DNA of 28,425 bases, taken from assembly GCA_963582255.1 (NCBI GenBank), contig CAUZRD010000008.1, positions 1-28,425 of the forward strand, written 5' to 3'. This stretch comes from CAUZRD01 sp963582255 (GTDB lineage: Bacteria > Pseudomonadota > Alphaproteobacteria > Rhizobiales > TMED25). The notes under the pieces were generated by a model that had not been told where the DNA came from, searched no databases, and saw nothing but the letters and a program-made list of their open reading frames with translations. This document shows positions 21,864 through 28,425 of this stretch, in pieces. How positions within the stretch are numbered: the stretch's first letter is position 1; each line of letters starts with the position of its first letter. Made by a program: the position numbers and the translations under genes.

Positions 21864-22595
21864 TCACACCGGAGGCCAAATGCGGCGCCCAGCGAGTGGA
21901 CCGTTCGGCGCATGGATTGTCAGATCGAGCACGTGCCGCCCGGTCCATCTCTCGTTCAGGCCTACCTCGCGAAAGCGCGGCTCAAAGTTTTCCTCGCCAT
22001 CCTCCATCTCCATGAATTCATATAAGATTCCGTGCTTGGCCCAGCCGACTATCGAAATCAACTTGCGCGCGCCGATGCAGCCGCGTGCACGCGTGACCTG
22101 AGGTAGTTTCATCTGCCGGTACCAATAGGACAAATCGACGTCCTCGGTCTGGCTTGGTGTGTGGTAGTTGCCGAACTGGATCGCCGGCGGTGCTCCAGTG
22201 CCCGGCAGATGCCGATACCAATCAGGACCGCTCACCCGGGTTTCTTCGATGAAGATGCCGAGACGCAGCTCCTTGCGCTGGTTTAGCTTGGCCTCGGTCT
22301 CAGCGTTGGGGCAGTGGGAGGGGTTAGGATTGAAGAACACGTCCGCAGATGCTGCGGCGGTTACCAGAAGGTATTGGGAGCCCCGGGGGATATTGGGATC
22401 ATCGACCTCGATTCGGTCGGGAGCTCCGGGCTGGCGGCTCTTGCCGGTGACCGGAGCTCGCTCATAATGACCGACCCAGATATGGCCAGGCTGGGCCTGC
22501 AGTGTAGGCAGGTACGTCCCATGATACCAGGCAAGGAATTCATCCCGTCCAGCGTCGTCTACATCGTACCATTCTGCCTTGATTGCGGTGTCCAT
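21864..22595 (-). CDS. Double dimeric alpha/beta-barrel (EthD-like) protein
   Basis: This 243-residue protein looks like two tandem ferredoxin-like dimeric alpha/beta-barrel modules. Module 1 (about residues 5-95) has KAEWYDVDDAGRDEFLAWYH, then LPTLQAQPGHIWVGHYERA and SQYLLVTAAAS. Module 2 (about residues 145-235) has LSYWYRQMKLPQVTRARGCI, then ARKLISIVGWAKHGILYEFM. EthD-type proteins help ring or ether degradation, and some are monooxygenases or cyclases; no catalytic residue can be assigned here. The ATG at 22595 has AGGGGAG about 9 bases upstream; a TTG precedes it by one codon. It is divergent from the cupin gene and convergent with the SDR gene. Confidence 0.6.
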   Translation of the reverse strand: MDTAIKAEWYDVDDAGRDEFLAWYHGTYLPTLQAQPGHIWVGHYERAPVTGKSRQPGAPDRIEVDDPNIPRGSQYLLVTAAASADVFFNPNPSHCPNAETEAKLNQRKELRLGIFIEETRVSGPDWYRHLPGTGAPPAIQFGNYHTPSQTEDVDLSYWYRQMKLPQVTRARGCIGARKLISIVGWAKHGILYEFMEMEDGEENFEPRFREVGLNERWTGRHVLDLTIHAPNGPLAGRRIWPPV

Positions 22596-22946
22596 CAACT
22601 AACTCCCCTAGCTATTACCATCGGGCGTGACCATCGAACATTCGCAGATGGCTTGCCGGCCCCCACAACCTTATCATCTCATGACCCTTGGCGGCGAGTA
22701 GAATTTTCTGGCTTTGGGCGGTGCAACGGCGAGGCAAGCAAAGCCAAGGTGAACAAAGTCCATCGTGCCGTAAGGTCTATTTTAACTCAAGTTGTAGATA
22801 ACACTTCCAAATCAATAATGCTAAGAGGTGTTGCTGGGCTAGTAGATTGGCCCACCTCGAGTTCCGTCCATCATGGCGCACATGGACGTGGGCATGGATG
22901 CTGAGTGGCTACAAAACGTGGCGATTGCGTCAGCTAAGGAAAAAAA
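22596..22946. other. Divergent intergenic region between EthD-like and cupin genes
   Basis: These 351 bases should hold the promoters of both divergent genes. No clear -35/-10 pair or operator was recognised. A 27-codon frame from the ATG at 22873 (MAHMDVGMDAEWLQNVAIAS...) stops at 22956, overlapping the cupin start by 10 bases. It could be a leader peptide but has no ribosome-binding site. Confidence 0.35.
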
Positions 22947-23408
22947 ATGGAAGTAAAAACGACCTTGAAGGTGCTTAATCAGGCCGACATTGAGGCCCAA
23001 CCCGGTGTGACTGAAGGTCAGACGCTTAAGCAGCTCGTCGGTAATGCGCAAAACCCGACTGATCGGGTGCGCGTCGCCTTCGCAACCTACCAGCCAGGCA
23101 CGATAGAGAAGCTGCACTGGCACCCGATCGAGGCGCTGTATTTCATTCACACTGGCTCTGCCGTCGTCCGCGATATCGAGGGAGGGGAGTACGAAGTTGG
23201 ACCTGGCTCGGTGATTTATGCACCTGCTGGCATCGCTGGTGCACATGAATGGGAAGTGAAAGAAAGTATGACGCTGCTCGCAGTGCGTGCCACGACCGAT
23301 CCTGCGCGCAAGTTCCAGTTTACCGTCGACAAGGATACGAAGCGCTCCTACATCGAACTTGATGAACTAGAGCGGCGAGGTGGCGTAAGTTTCGTGTCGC
23401 ACTACTAG
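22947..23408 (+). CDS. Cupin-domain protein
   Basis: This 153-residue single-domain cupin has the first cupin motif as LHWHPIEALYFIHTGSA (two His and Glu as metal ligands) and the second as GPGSVIYAPAGIAGAHEW with the last His. All four usual ligands are present, so a bound Fe, Mn or Zn and an enzymatic role (dioxygenase or isomerase) are possible. The ATG is preceded by AAGGAAAAAA. The MFS gene follows on the same strand after 191 bases that contain no gene. Cupins are too diverse to name a reaction. Confidence 0.88.
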   Translation: MEVKTTLKVLNQADIEAQPGVTEGQTLKQLVGNAQNPTDRVRVAFATYQPGTIEKLHWHPIEALYFIHTGSAVVRDIEGGEYEVGPGSVIYAPAGIAGAHEWEVKESMTLLAVRATTDPARKFQFTVDKDTKRSYIELDELERRGGVSFVSHY

Positions 23409-23599
23409 TGGATTGACCCTAATGTTCGTCCGATTGAACCACGCCGGCCTACTTGGCAGAGATGGATTCCGAAAGTCTGCATGTCTCAACTTCCGTACCG
23501 GCACTGATTTGGTCTCAGCTTTATCGGTGGAGTTAGGGAGACGTAGGAGAGAGGTGGCGGGTAGTTCGATCAATGAGCCTTCGAAAGTCTTCCCGTTAA

Positions 23600-24847
23600 A
23601 TGCTTAGCGGCCACGTCAGACTACTTCGCGAAGAAGGCCGGGCAATTCTGTTTGGTGCGCTGTGCTTATTCATGGCGAGCCCTGGGCAGACTTATGTTTT
23701 TGCGGTGTTTGTTGGATCGTTGGGGCTCGCCGCGGGCCTCAGCCCGGCGGAGCTTGGGACTCTATATCTTATTGGAACGTTGGGCTCCGCCGCCCTATTA
23801 CCCCTCGCAGGGCACTGGATTGATCGGGTTGATTTGAAGCGCTATGTAGCACTCTCCTTTGCGTGCCTTGCGGCGGCTTGTTTTCTAGGATCGATTGTTA
23901 ATGGTCCGATTACACTTCTCATTGCCTTCGTGGCTCTGCGGTTAAGTGGCCAGGGCCTCATGACGCATATTTCGGTTACTTCTACGGCGCGCTATTTTGG
24001 AGCACGCCGCGGACTTGCTCTGTCAATGACTTCGCTCGGGATAGCGCTTTCGGCGGCAGTGACACCGATAATTTCGGTTGTTGCGATCGGTGTAATCGGC
24101 TGGAGGCTTACCTACGTCGCCTTCGGCGTGTTCAGCCTCTGCATAGCCCTGCCCCTGCTGCTTATGCTGATTGTTCGCCGCCCGACATTTACTAGGCCGC
24201 CACCGCGGAGTGACGGCGCGCGCGAGCCGCGTGCGCGCGACGGGATGATGATTCTCGTACGTAGCCGCTATTTCTGGTTTGCCTGCGCTGCGATGATTTT
24301 TCACCCCTTCACCTCTACTGCATTGATTTTTCATATAGAATCAATTGGCACTTCAAAAGGCTGGTCGCTAGATCTCGTGGCAACTTCTTTTGTTGCCTTT
24401 GCGGTCGGGCAGGTTGTTAGCCTTCTCCTTGCTGGTGCGATTATAGACCGGCTCGGTGCACGCACCGTGCTCGTTCTTATGAATGTGCCACTGATGGTCG
24501 GGCTCGTGGTATTTGCCCTCTCGGATCATCCAACTGCGCTGTTTATATGTCTCGGTCTTGCCGGGGTCACATCGGGCCTATTCCAGACTGCAGTTGGAGC
24601 GGTGTGGGCGGAGGTATATGGCACGGCAAGCCTTGGGACGATCCGCAGTGCAGCCCATATGCTGTTGGTTGCAAGTACCGCCTGTGGGCCGGCTGCAATC
24701 GGGCTAGGGCTCGAGCTCGGCTTCTCAGTTGAAGCGAATCTTTGGGTGCTACTCGGTATTGGAATCGTAGCCACTATGATTGCCTGGCGCGGGATCCATC
24801 CCGGTCCCTATCGATGGAAAATCGGAACTAAAGGGAACGTCGGATAA
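23600..24847 (+). CDS. MFS transporter
   Basis: This 415-residue inner-membrane permease has about 12 hydrophobic segments in two halves, split by a basic cytoplasmic loop (TRPPPRSDGAREPRARD, about residues 195-211). The loop between segments 2 and 3 reads GHWIDRVDLKRY, the MFS signature, and its half-2 counterpart is GAIIDRLGARTVL. YFGARRGLALSM after the fourth segment is typical of monocarboxylate/oxalate-type MFS members. The ATG at 23600 directly follows an in-frame TAA, so it cannot start earlier; no good ribosome-binding site is visible. Its last 20 bases overlap the truncated MerR gene on the opposite strand. It probably imports the substrate, or exports a product, of the neighbouring enzymes. 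Confidence 0.92.
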   Translation: MLSGHVRLLREEGRAILFGALCLFMASPGQTYVFAVFVGSLGLAAGLSPAELGTLYLIGTLGSAALLPLAGHWIDRVDLKRYVALSFACLAAACFLGSIVNGPITLLIAFVALRLSGQGLMTHISVTSTARYFGARRGLALSMTSLGIALSAAVTPIISVVAIGVIGWRLTYVAFGVFSLCIALPLLLMLIVRRPTFTRPPPRSDGAREPRARDGMMILVRSRYFWFACAAMIFHPFTSTALIFHIESIGTSKGWSLDLVATSFVAFAVGQVVSLLLAGAIIDRLGARTVLVLMNVPLMVGLVVFALSDHPTALFICLGLAGVTSGLFQTAVGAVWAEVYGTASLGTIRSAAHMLLVASTACGPAAIGLGLELGFSVEANLWVLLGIGIVATMIAWRGIHPGPYRWKIGTKGNVG

Positions 24848-24992
24848 ATGCAAGCTTGCTAATTCTGGCGTCACGATAATATCGATATCCTGCCTGGTTC
24901 CGCCATGCAGGATTAACTAATCTAATGTCTGCATAGTAATGCCCAGTGTTAATCGGAAGGTCTGCTGCTTGTAATGCTTTGGAAATATTCAT
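24828..24992 (-). pseudogene. MerR-family regulator, truncated to the DNA-binding domain
   Basis: From the ATG at 24992 the frame encodes MNISKALQAADLPINTGHYY, LVNPAWRNQAGYRYYRD and ISKLAFIRRSL, then stops after 54 codons. This matches the N-terminal winged helix of CueR/HmrR-type MerR regulators (MNI..AA..SGL..KTIRYYE.IGL and GYR.Y...D...L.FIRRAR.LGFS). The coiled coil and metal-binding loop are missing. Conserved positions are worn (GHYYADIRL where RYYEDIGL is expected). The break coincides with the end of the MFS gene, marking the right boundary of the inserted segment. The regulator is probably inactive. Confidence 0.72.
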
Positions 24993-24993
24993 C

Positions 24994-25021
24994 TTGACTC
25001 TCCGGTTGCGGGAGAGGTCAA
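24994..25021. promoter_or_regulatory. CueR-like MerR operator dyad between merR remnant and DUF4396
   Basis: The left arm TTGACTCTCC (24994-25003) and right arm GGAGAGGTCAA (25011-25021) form an inverted repeat with one extra base. The plus strand carries a -35-like TTGACT inside the dyad, as in CueR-controlled copper promoters (TTGACCTTCC-type arm, GGAAGGT-type arm). A mirror TTGACC on the minus strand could serve the regulator itself. No convincing -10 box is present at the 19-base spacing, so promoter strength is uncertain. Confidence 0.55.
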
Positions 25022-25054
25022 GGTAGTTAAGAATTAAAAATAAATAGAACTTTG

Positions 25055-25501
25055 ATGACCGTATTGGTAGAAACTTTATCAATCGATTGGCTGTGCCGAA
25101 AAACTTGGCAGCGTGCTGCGAAGAATACGCTTTGGTGCCTGATTGGATGCTCAATTGGTGATCTTGGAACCATTGCGTTATTTCAATACGCTGGTATTCC
25201 TTGGCCGACACTATTGATAATGATTCTGGCTATTATCAACGGGTTGCTAACGTCCATTGCGCTGGAAACGGGTATCCTTTCGCGGCAAATGACGTTACGC
25301 ATGGCCTTTAAAACGGCGATAGGCATGTCGTTGGTTTCAATGGTTTCGATGGAAGCGGCGATGAATATTGTCGATGTCTGGCTGACTGGAGGAGCCAAGC
25401 TGACATGGTGGGTCATTCCGATCATGCTATTCTCTGGTTTTATACCGCCTTTGCCCTATAATTACTGGAGGCTCAAAGTGCTTGGTAAATCCTGCCACTA
25501 G
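25055..25501 (+). CDS. DUF4396 membrane protein
   Basis: This 148-residue protein matches the DUF4396 family: AAKNTLWCLIGCSIGDLGTI, QYAGIPWPTLLIMILAIING, ALETGILSRQMTLRMAFKTA, IGMSLVSMVSMEAAMNIVDV, LTGGAKLTWWVIPIM and PYNYWRLKVLGKSCH. About four transmembrane segments carry conserved Cys, Asp, Glu, Met and His residues that could bind metal. The function is not established, but family members are often found with copper or MerR-type regulators. The ATG at 25055 has a TTG one codon upstream; the ribosome-binding site is weak. It is divergent from the truncated MerR gene across a MerR-type operator, so it was probably metal-responsive. Confidence 0.88.
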   Translation: MTVLVETLSIDWLCRKTWQRAAKNTLWCLIGCSIGDLGTIALFQYAGIPWPTLLIMILAIINGLLTSIALETGILSRQMTLRMAFKTAIGMSLVSMVSMEAAMNIVDVWLTGGAKLTWWVIPIMLFSGFIPPLPYNYWRLKVLGKSCH

Positions 25502-25512
25502 GAGAAATATTG

Positions 25513-26280
25513 ATGTCAAAGCCGGTGGTTGGCGTAATTGGAAATGCAGGGATTGTTGGAAGTGGATTTCCAGTACAACAGGTTGGAGAAAAATATCTGC
25601 ACGCGCTGGTCGAGGTCACCGATGTGGTTCCGATTGTCTTCGCCGCCATGCCAGAAATTACCGATGTTGGCCGATTGCTCGATGTGGTTGATGGAGTTTT
25701 GCTGACGGGTGGCCGGGCTAATGTACATCCAAAACACTTCAACGTTGAGCCGCATACCGCATATGAGCCCTATGACGAACGCCGTGATGCGGTTGCCATT
25801 AAGGTAGTGACCGAATGTGTTGCCTGCGGCATTCCGGTTTTTGGTGTTTGCCGTGGGATGCAGGAAATGAATGTTGCTTTTGGTGGTACACTACATCCAG
25901 AAATTCGTGAAATACCGGGACGTATGAATCATCGGATGCCTCGGCTTGAAAATGGTGAGCCCCATCCGGACCCAGAGGTAGTGTTTGCAGATAGGCATGA
26001 TGTCGCGCTGATCTCAGGCGGGGTGTTTGCCAATCTACTTGGGACTGAGAATATCCGGGTTAATTCGCTGCATGGACAGGGAATTCTCAAACTTGGAGAG
26101 CGCGTTGTTACCGAAGGGATGGCGGAGGATGGCACTATCGAGGCAATCCGTATTGTAGGTGCTCCTAATTTTGCGCTCGGTGTACAGTGGCACGCGGAGC
26201 ATGATGCCCGAACTAATCCGATTAACCGAACCTTATTCAAGGCATTTGGAACAGCAGTCGCCGAACGAGCGGTTAACTAG
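25513..26280 (+). CDS. Gamma-glutamyl-gamma-aminobutyrate hydrolase-type protein (peptidase C26)
   Basis: This class-I glutamine-amidotransferase-fold hydrolase is of the PuuD type. GVCRGMQEMNVAFGGTLHPE carries the nucleophilic Cys (about 113), and GVQWHAEHD carries the catalytic His and Glu. VDGVLLTGGRANVHP and the ending NPINRTLFKAFG are typical. PuuD frees GABA from gamma-glutamyl-GABA in putrescine breakdown; relatives act on other gamma-glutamyl compounds, and no other Puu gene is present here. The length of 255 residues is normal. The ATG at 25513 has AGGAGA about 8 bases upstream; a TTG one codon earlier is less likely. It follows DUF4396 by 11 bases on the same strand. Confidence 0.93.
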   Translation: MSKPVVGVIGNAGIVGSGFPVQQVGEKYLHALVEVTDVVPIVFAAMPEITDVGRLLDVVDGVLLTGGRANVHPKHFNVEPHTAYEPYDERRDAVAIKVVTECVACGIPVFGVCRGMQEMNVAFGGTLHPEIREIPGRMNHRMPRLENGEPHPDPEVVFADRHDVALISGGVFANLLGTENIRVNSLHGQGILKLGERVVTEGMAEDGTIEAIRIVGAPNFALGVQWHAEHDARTNPINRTLFKAFGTAVAERAVN

Positions 26281-26571
26281 AGACCTTCCCACTGATCAAT
26301 CTGCCCGGGATGGTTGGTGAGGCCTTGCCTCCTAGAGCTGTGGTAGTGGTTTATGTGGCCGACCCGGAGTCATCATTGATTTGCTGAGATGGGCATCATT
26401 TGCGTTATCTCTAATTGCGCGCAATGCAACAATCCCACATCATTGCATATGATCCAGCAAGCTGCCTGTAGAGTTCGTCCAGTTGATTGCAATGAATTTG
26501 GTTTTTGCCGTTACGATGCTGTGGGTGTAGTTGTTTGCGCCATGCAGTAAGCAATATCTATTATGCTGCGG
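26281..26571. other. Intergenic stretch between convergent genes, nothing recognised
   Basis: These 291 bases separate two convergent genes. A short GAGGC-CTT-GCCTC hairpin (26319-26331) follows the peptidase gene without a T tail, so it is at best a weak terminator. No gene-like frame was found. Confidence 0.4.
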
Positions 26572-27438
26572 TTAGTTTTCTAGCGCGAATTGGTGCTTTA
26601 AAAAACTGACAAGTGGGTAGGTTGATGCGTGGTCAGATTGTTTGGCATTTTCAACGTATACAATGTCGATTTTGCCGCCCACTTTGTGGTAGTTGGCCGC
26701 GAATCTTTGAGGCTCGTTGAGGTCGAGTGGGGAAGCTGTATCGCGGTAATCGTGGACCTCATCGGAAGTTCCTTGAATCCAGAGAGCCGGTGGGGTCTCG
26801 ACCCCCTCTCCATTTTCAAGCGCTAGCATTGGGTTGCCTTCGGCCATCGCCTCTTCGGTCCGCCAGTAGGTGTCATGGTGCTCGGGGATATCTCCAACCC
26901 AACTTGGTAAGTTGGTTTGTGAGCGCGAGCGTAGAGCATGTCTATAACGTGACAGGGGATTGATGACGGGCCACAGCATACCCACACAATTGACGGTCGC
27001 GTCTACGGGGGGTGCGTCAGAGTCAAGTTTGATTGATGCGTATCGTGAGTCGCGTGGACGCATTGCAGCAAGCATGGCCAGGTGCCCGCCACTGGATTGT
27101 CCAACCAAGCCGATACGATGAATGTCAATCTGGAGATCTTCGGCATGGGTTTTCAGCCATCGCACTGCGTAGTTTATGTCTATTAACGATGACGGGTAGC
27201 CATCTTCAGCGTGGCGAAAATCAATGGCCGCAGCGGCAATGCCGGCCTTGGCAAGGACTTCGTCACGTGGCGTGCAATCCTCAGGGTTTCCGAGGTTCCA
27301 TGCGCCTCCATGAAGGTCGAGTATAACCGGGAAAGGACCCGTCCCTGTTGGGCGAAAAAGGCGCATCATCATTGTCCGTTCACCGTGTTGAAGATATTCA
27401 ATATCTACGATGGTATGCGTCAGCGTTTCGGTGGTCAT
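26572..27438 (-). CDS. Alpha/beta hydrolase (HSL/fold-3-like esterase)
   Basis: This cytoplasmic hydrolase has the oxyanion motif LDLHGGAWNLG (about residues 40-50), the nucleophile elbow VGQSSGGHLAML (Ser115), a likely acid in IQGTSDEVHDY, and the catalytic His in QSDHASTYPL. The order and spacing fit hormone-sensitive-lipase-like or kynurenine-formamidase-like esterases. The frame starts at an ATG at 27447, but AAGGA lies only 1-2 bases before that codon and about 10 before the next ATG at 27438, so the second is preferred, giving 288 residues. No signal peptide is visible. The substrate is unknown. A 227-base gap with no gene separates it from the thioesterase gene upstream on the same strand. 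Confidence 0.9.
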   Translation of the reverse strand: MTTETLTHTIVDIEYLQHGERTMMMRLFRPTGTGPFPVILDLHGGAWNLGNPEDCTPRDEVLAKAGIAAAAIDFRHAEDGYPSSLIDINYAVRWLKTHAEDLQIDIHRIGLVGQSSGGHLAMLAAMRPRDSRYASIKLDSDAPPVDATVNCVGMLWPVINPLSRYRHALRSRSQTNLPSWVGDIPEHHDTYWRTEEAMAEGNPMLALENGEGVETPPALWIQGTSDEVHDYRDTASPLDLNEPQRFAANYHKVGGKIDIVYVENAKQSDHASTYPLVSFLKHQFALEN

Positions 27439-27665
27439 GGTTTGCATTTCCTTGACAAGGGCGGTCGTGCCCTCCGGTAAGCCGTGATGATGTGTTGATG
27501 CGTGCTCTTTAATGGTAGTTAGATTAGCCTAATAGCACGAAGATCAACAGCCGCAGAGTTCCTTGGTTTAATGCTCACTATAGTTGTAATATAAGCTCTA
27601 AAATTAAGCCCTCGGATGATTATTATGTCTGATGGTAATGTTTTTTAGGTAAGCCACCTCAAAGG

Positions 27666-28118
27666 TTATGCGCTTGGTCTTGGTGGAAAAACTTTCCAGA
27701 TACCGTCGGTGGTAGCAACAATCCGTGAACCAGCCACCATTGTGGAGCGAACAAAGATCAGTGAACGGGTCTTGCGGACGACTTCCGGGGCAGTTTCAAT
27801 GAATTCGCCGATGTGTGCTGCGTCAATAAAACGCACGCTGAGTTCTATTGTGGCCTGCAAATTGCCATCATTAACACGGCGACCGGCAAGGGCGAGAGCC
27901 CGGTCAGCAAAGGCAGCAAGCACGCCGCCATGGATTACACCGCGTCGATTCTGGTGCCTCGGCTCAACGACAAAACCATAACGAGGAGCCTCACCATCTT
28001 CTTTGAAATAAACTTGGCCGACAAATTCAATATAATCGACTGCCCGTAGTGGCTCCCATCCATCAGAGGTGAGTGTTTCTTGGGTGTGTGTTACGGGGGT
28101 TTCTTCATTTACTTTCAT
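27666..28118 (-). CDS. PaaI-type hotdog thioesterase
   Basis: This 150-residue single-hotdog protein has the 4HBT/PaaI signature NRRGVIHGGVLAAFADRALA (about residues 57-76; HGG with a following Asp), then TIELSVRFIDAAHIGEFIET and RSLIFVRSTM. Such proteins hydrolyse acyl-CoA or aryl-CoA thioesters as tetramers. The N-terminal 20 residues are variable. The ATG at 28118 has AAAGGA about 9 bases upstream. The gene lies upstream of the alpha/beta hydrolase on the same strand, 227 bases apart, and the two may serve one pathway, though the sequence does not show this. Confidence 0.9.
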   Translation of the reverse strand: MKVNEETPVTHTQETLTSDGWEPLRAVDYIEFVGQVYFKEDGEAPRYGFVVEPRHQNRRGVIHGGVLAAFADRALALAGRRVNDGNLQATIELSVRFIDAAHIGEFIETAPEVVRKTRSLIFVRSTMVAGSRIVATTDGIWKVFPPRPSA

Positions 28119-28355
28119 TAGTAATTATCCTTTGAATTAGGTTTCAAGTCAGCTGCAAGGCCAAAGGTGGTATCTGTGGCGGTGGGCCTAGGCTTTGGTT
28201 TTCATAAAACATTCAACTGAGTCGGTGATAATAAAGGCTAATCAGCCGTTCCCAATGTAACTCGGTCGTGGTCCGATCGTAGACCTTACGTTCAGGAAAT
28301 GCGAAGCCGTGATGAGCCCAGAGTTTTTCAGGGTATTTTCGAGGAGGAAGAACCT

Positions 28356-28424
28356 GTGTCTACTTTGGCACGAAAGAAACCCTTGAAAGGCTTCACCCCT
28401 TGTCATAATAGGAGGGGTTGGTAG
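28356..28424 (+). CDS. Possible 22-codon leader peptide at the window edge
   Basis: A GTG at 28356 follows a strong GAGGAGG ribosome-binding site and starts MSTLARKKPLKGFTPCHNRR, ending GW-stop at 28422-28424. A 6-bp hairpin (ACCCCT with AGGGGT) overlaps its end and covers a second AGGAGG-like site. It could be a coupled leader for a gene beyond the window, or chance. The 237 bases before it (28119-28355) hold no recognised gene. Confidence 0.2.
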   Translation: MSTLARKKPLKGFTPCHNRRGW

Positions 28425-28425
28425 C

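Noticed and set aside
21635..21913. 92-codon minus-strand frame between the SDR and EthD-like genes
   Set aside because: It overlaps the end of the EthD-like gene, has no ribosome-binding site, and its composition does not resemble a known protein. A passing likeness to a transposase piece (QIQKLRLAEEMLANSPKNGR) was too weak to keep.
24870..24950. Right-hand attachment site (copy of the tRNA-Gly 3' end)
   Set aside because: No stretch matching GTTCGAATCTCATCGCCCGC was found near the right boundary, so tRNA-targeted integration is not demonstrated.

Overview
The window looks like chromosomal DNA of an alphaproteobacterium, most likely a Rhodospirillales-like and possibly marine lineage. This is inferred from the style of the housekeeping genes (full-length FtsK, LolA-type carrier, YggS with an IGPLQTNK motif, glnK-amtB, UbiH-type hydroxylase, CGPC-type CnoX, LON-domain and Trm112 proteins), not from a marker gene.

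Left part (1-16.9 kb) is mostly ordinary core genome. It starts with the end of a porin gene and its terminator. Two tandem, AT-rich sulfotransferase paralogues follow, and the second overlaps yggS. Next come a convergent YkuD-type L,D-transpeptidase, an orphan cyclic-nucleotide-binding-fold protein, and a long leftward series: aminotransferase, ftsK, lolA-like, exodeoxyribonuclease III. Further right is the leftward glnK-amtB pair. Upstream of glnK are a sigma-54 type promoter element and two 17-bp dyads with NtrC-site geometry, so the pair is probably nitrogen-controlled. tesB lies upstream, divergent from a UbiH-like hydroxylase. A leftward set of CnoX, LON-domain and Trm112 genes follows, preceded by a possible decayed YbaK/ProX-type deacylase gene, then tRNA-Gly(GCC).

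Middle part (16.9-24.85 kb) behaves like an accessory insertion next to the tRNA gene. It is visibly richer in G+C and has long non-coding stretches and broken genes: a uracil-DNA-glycosylase-like fragment, an unrecognised 77-codon fragment and a MITE-like inverted repeat. Its intact genes could form a small catabolic or detoxification set: two tandem flavodiiron/ODP-type metallo-beta-lactamase-fold proteins (one with nearly all metal ligands replaced), a short DksA/TraR-type zinc-finger protein, an SDR oxidoreductase, a double dimeric alpha/beta-barrel (EthD-like) protein, a cupin and an MFS transporter. The MBL pair is the most unusual content. The right edge falls where a MerR-family regulator gene is cut to its first 54 codons and overlaps the end of the MFS gene.

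Right part (24.85-28.4 kb) holds a CueR-like operator dyad between the MerR remnant and an intact DUF4396 membrane protein. Then come a class-I glutamine-amidotransferase-like peptidase C26 hydrolase, an alpha/beta hydrolase and a PaaI-type hotdog thioesterase. The last 300 bases hold no clear gene.

All calls come from reading motifs by eye. No database search, GC calculation or structure prediction was run.
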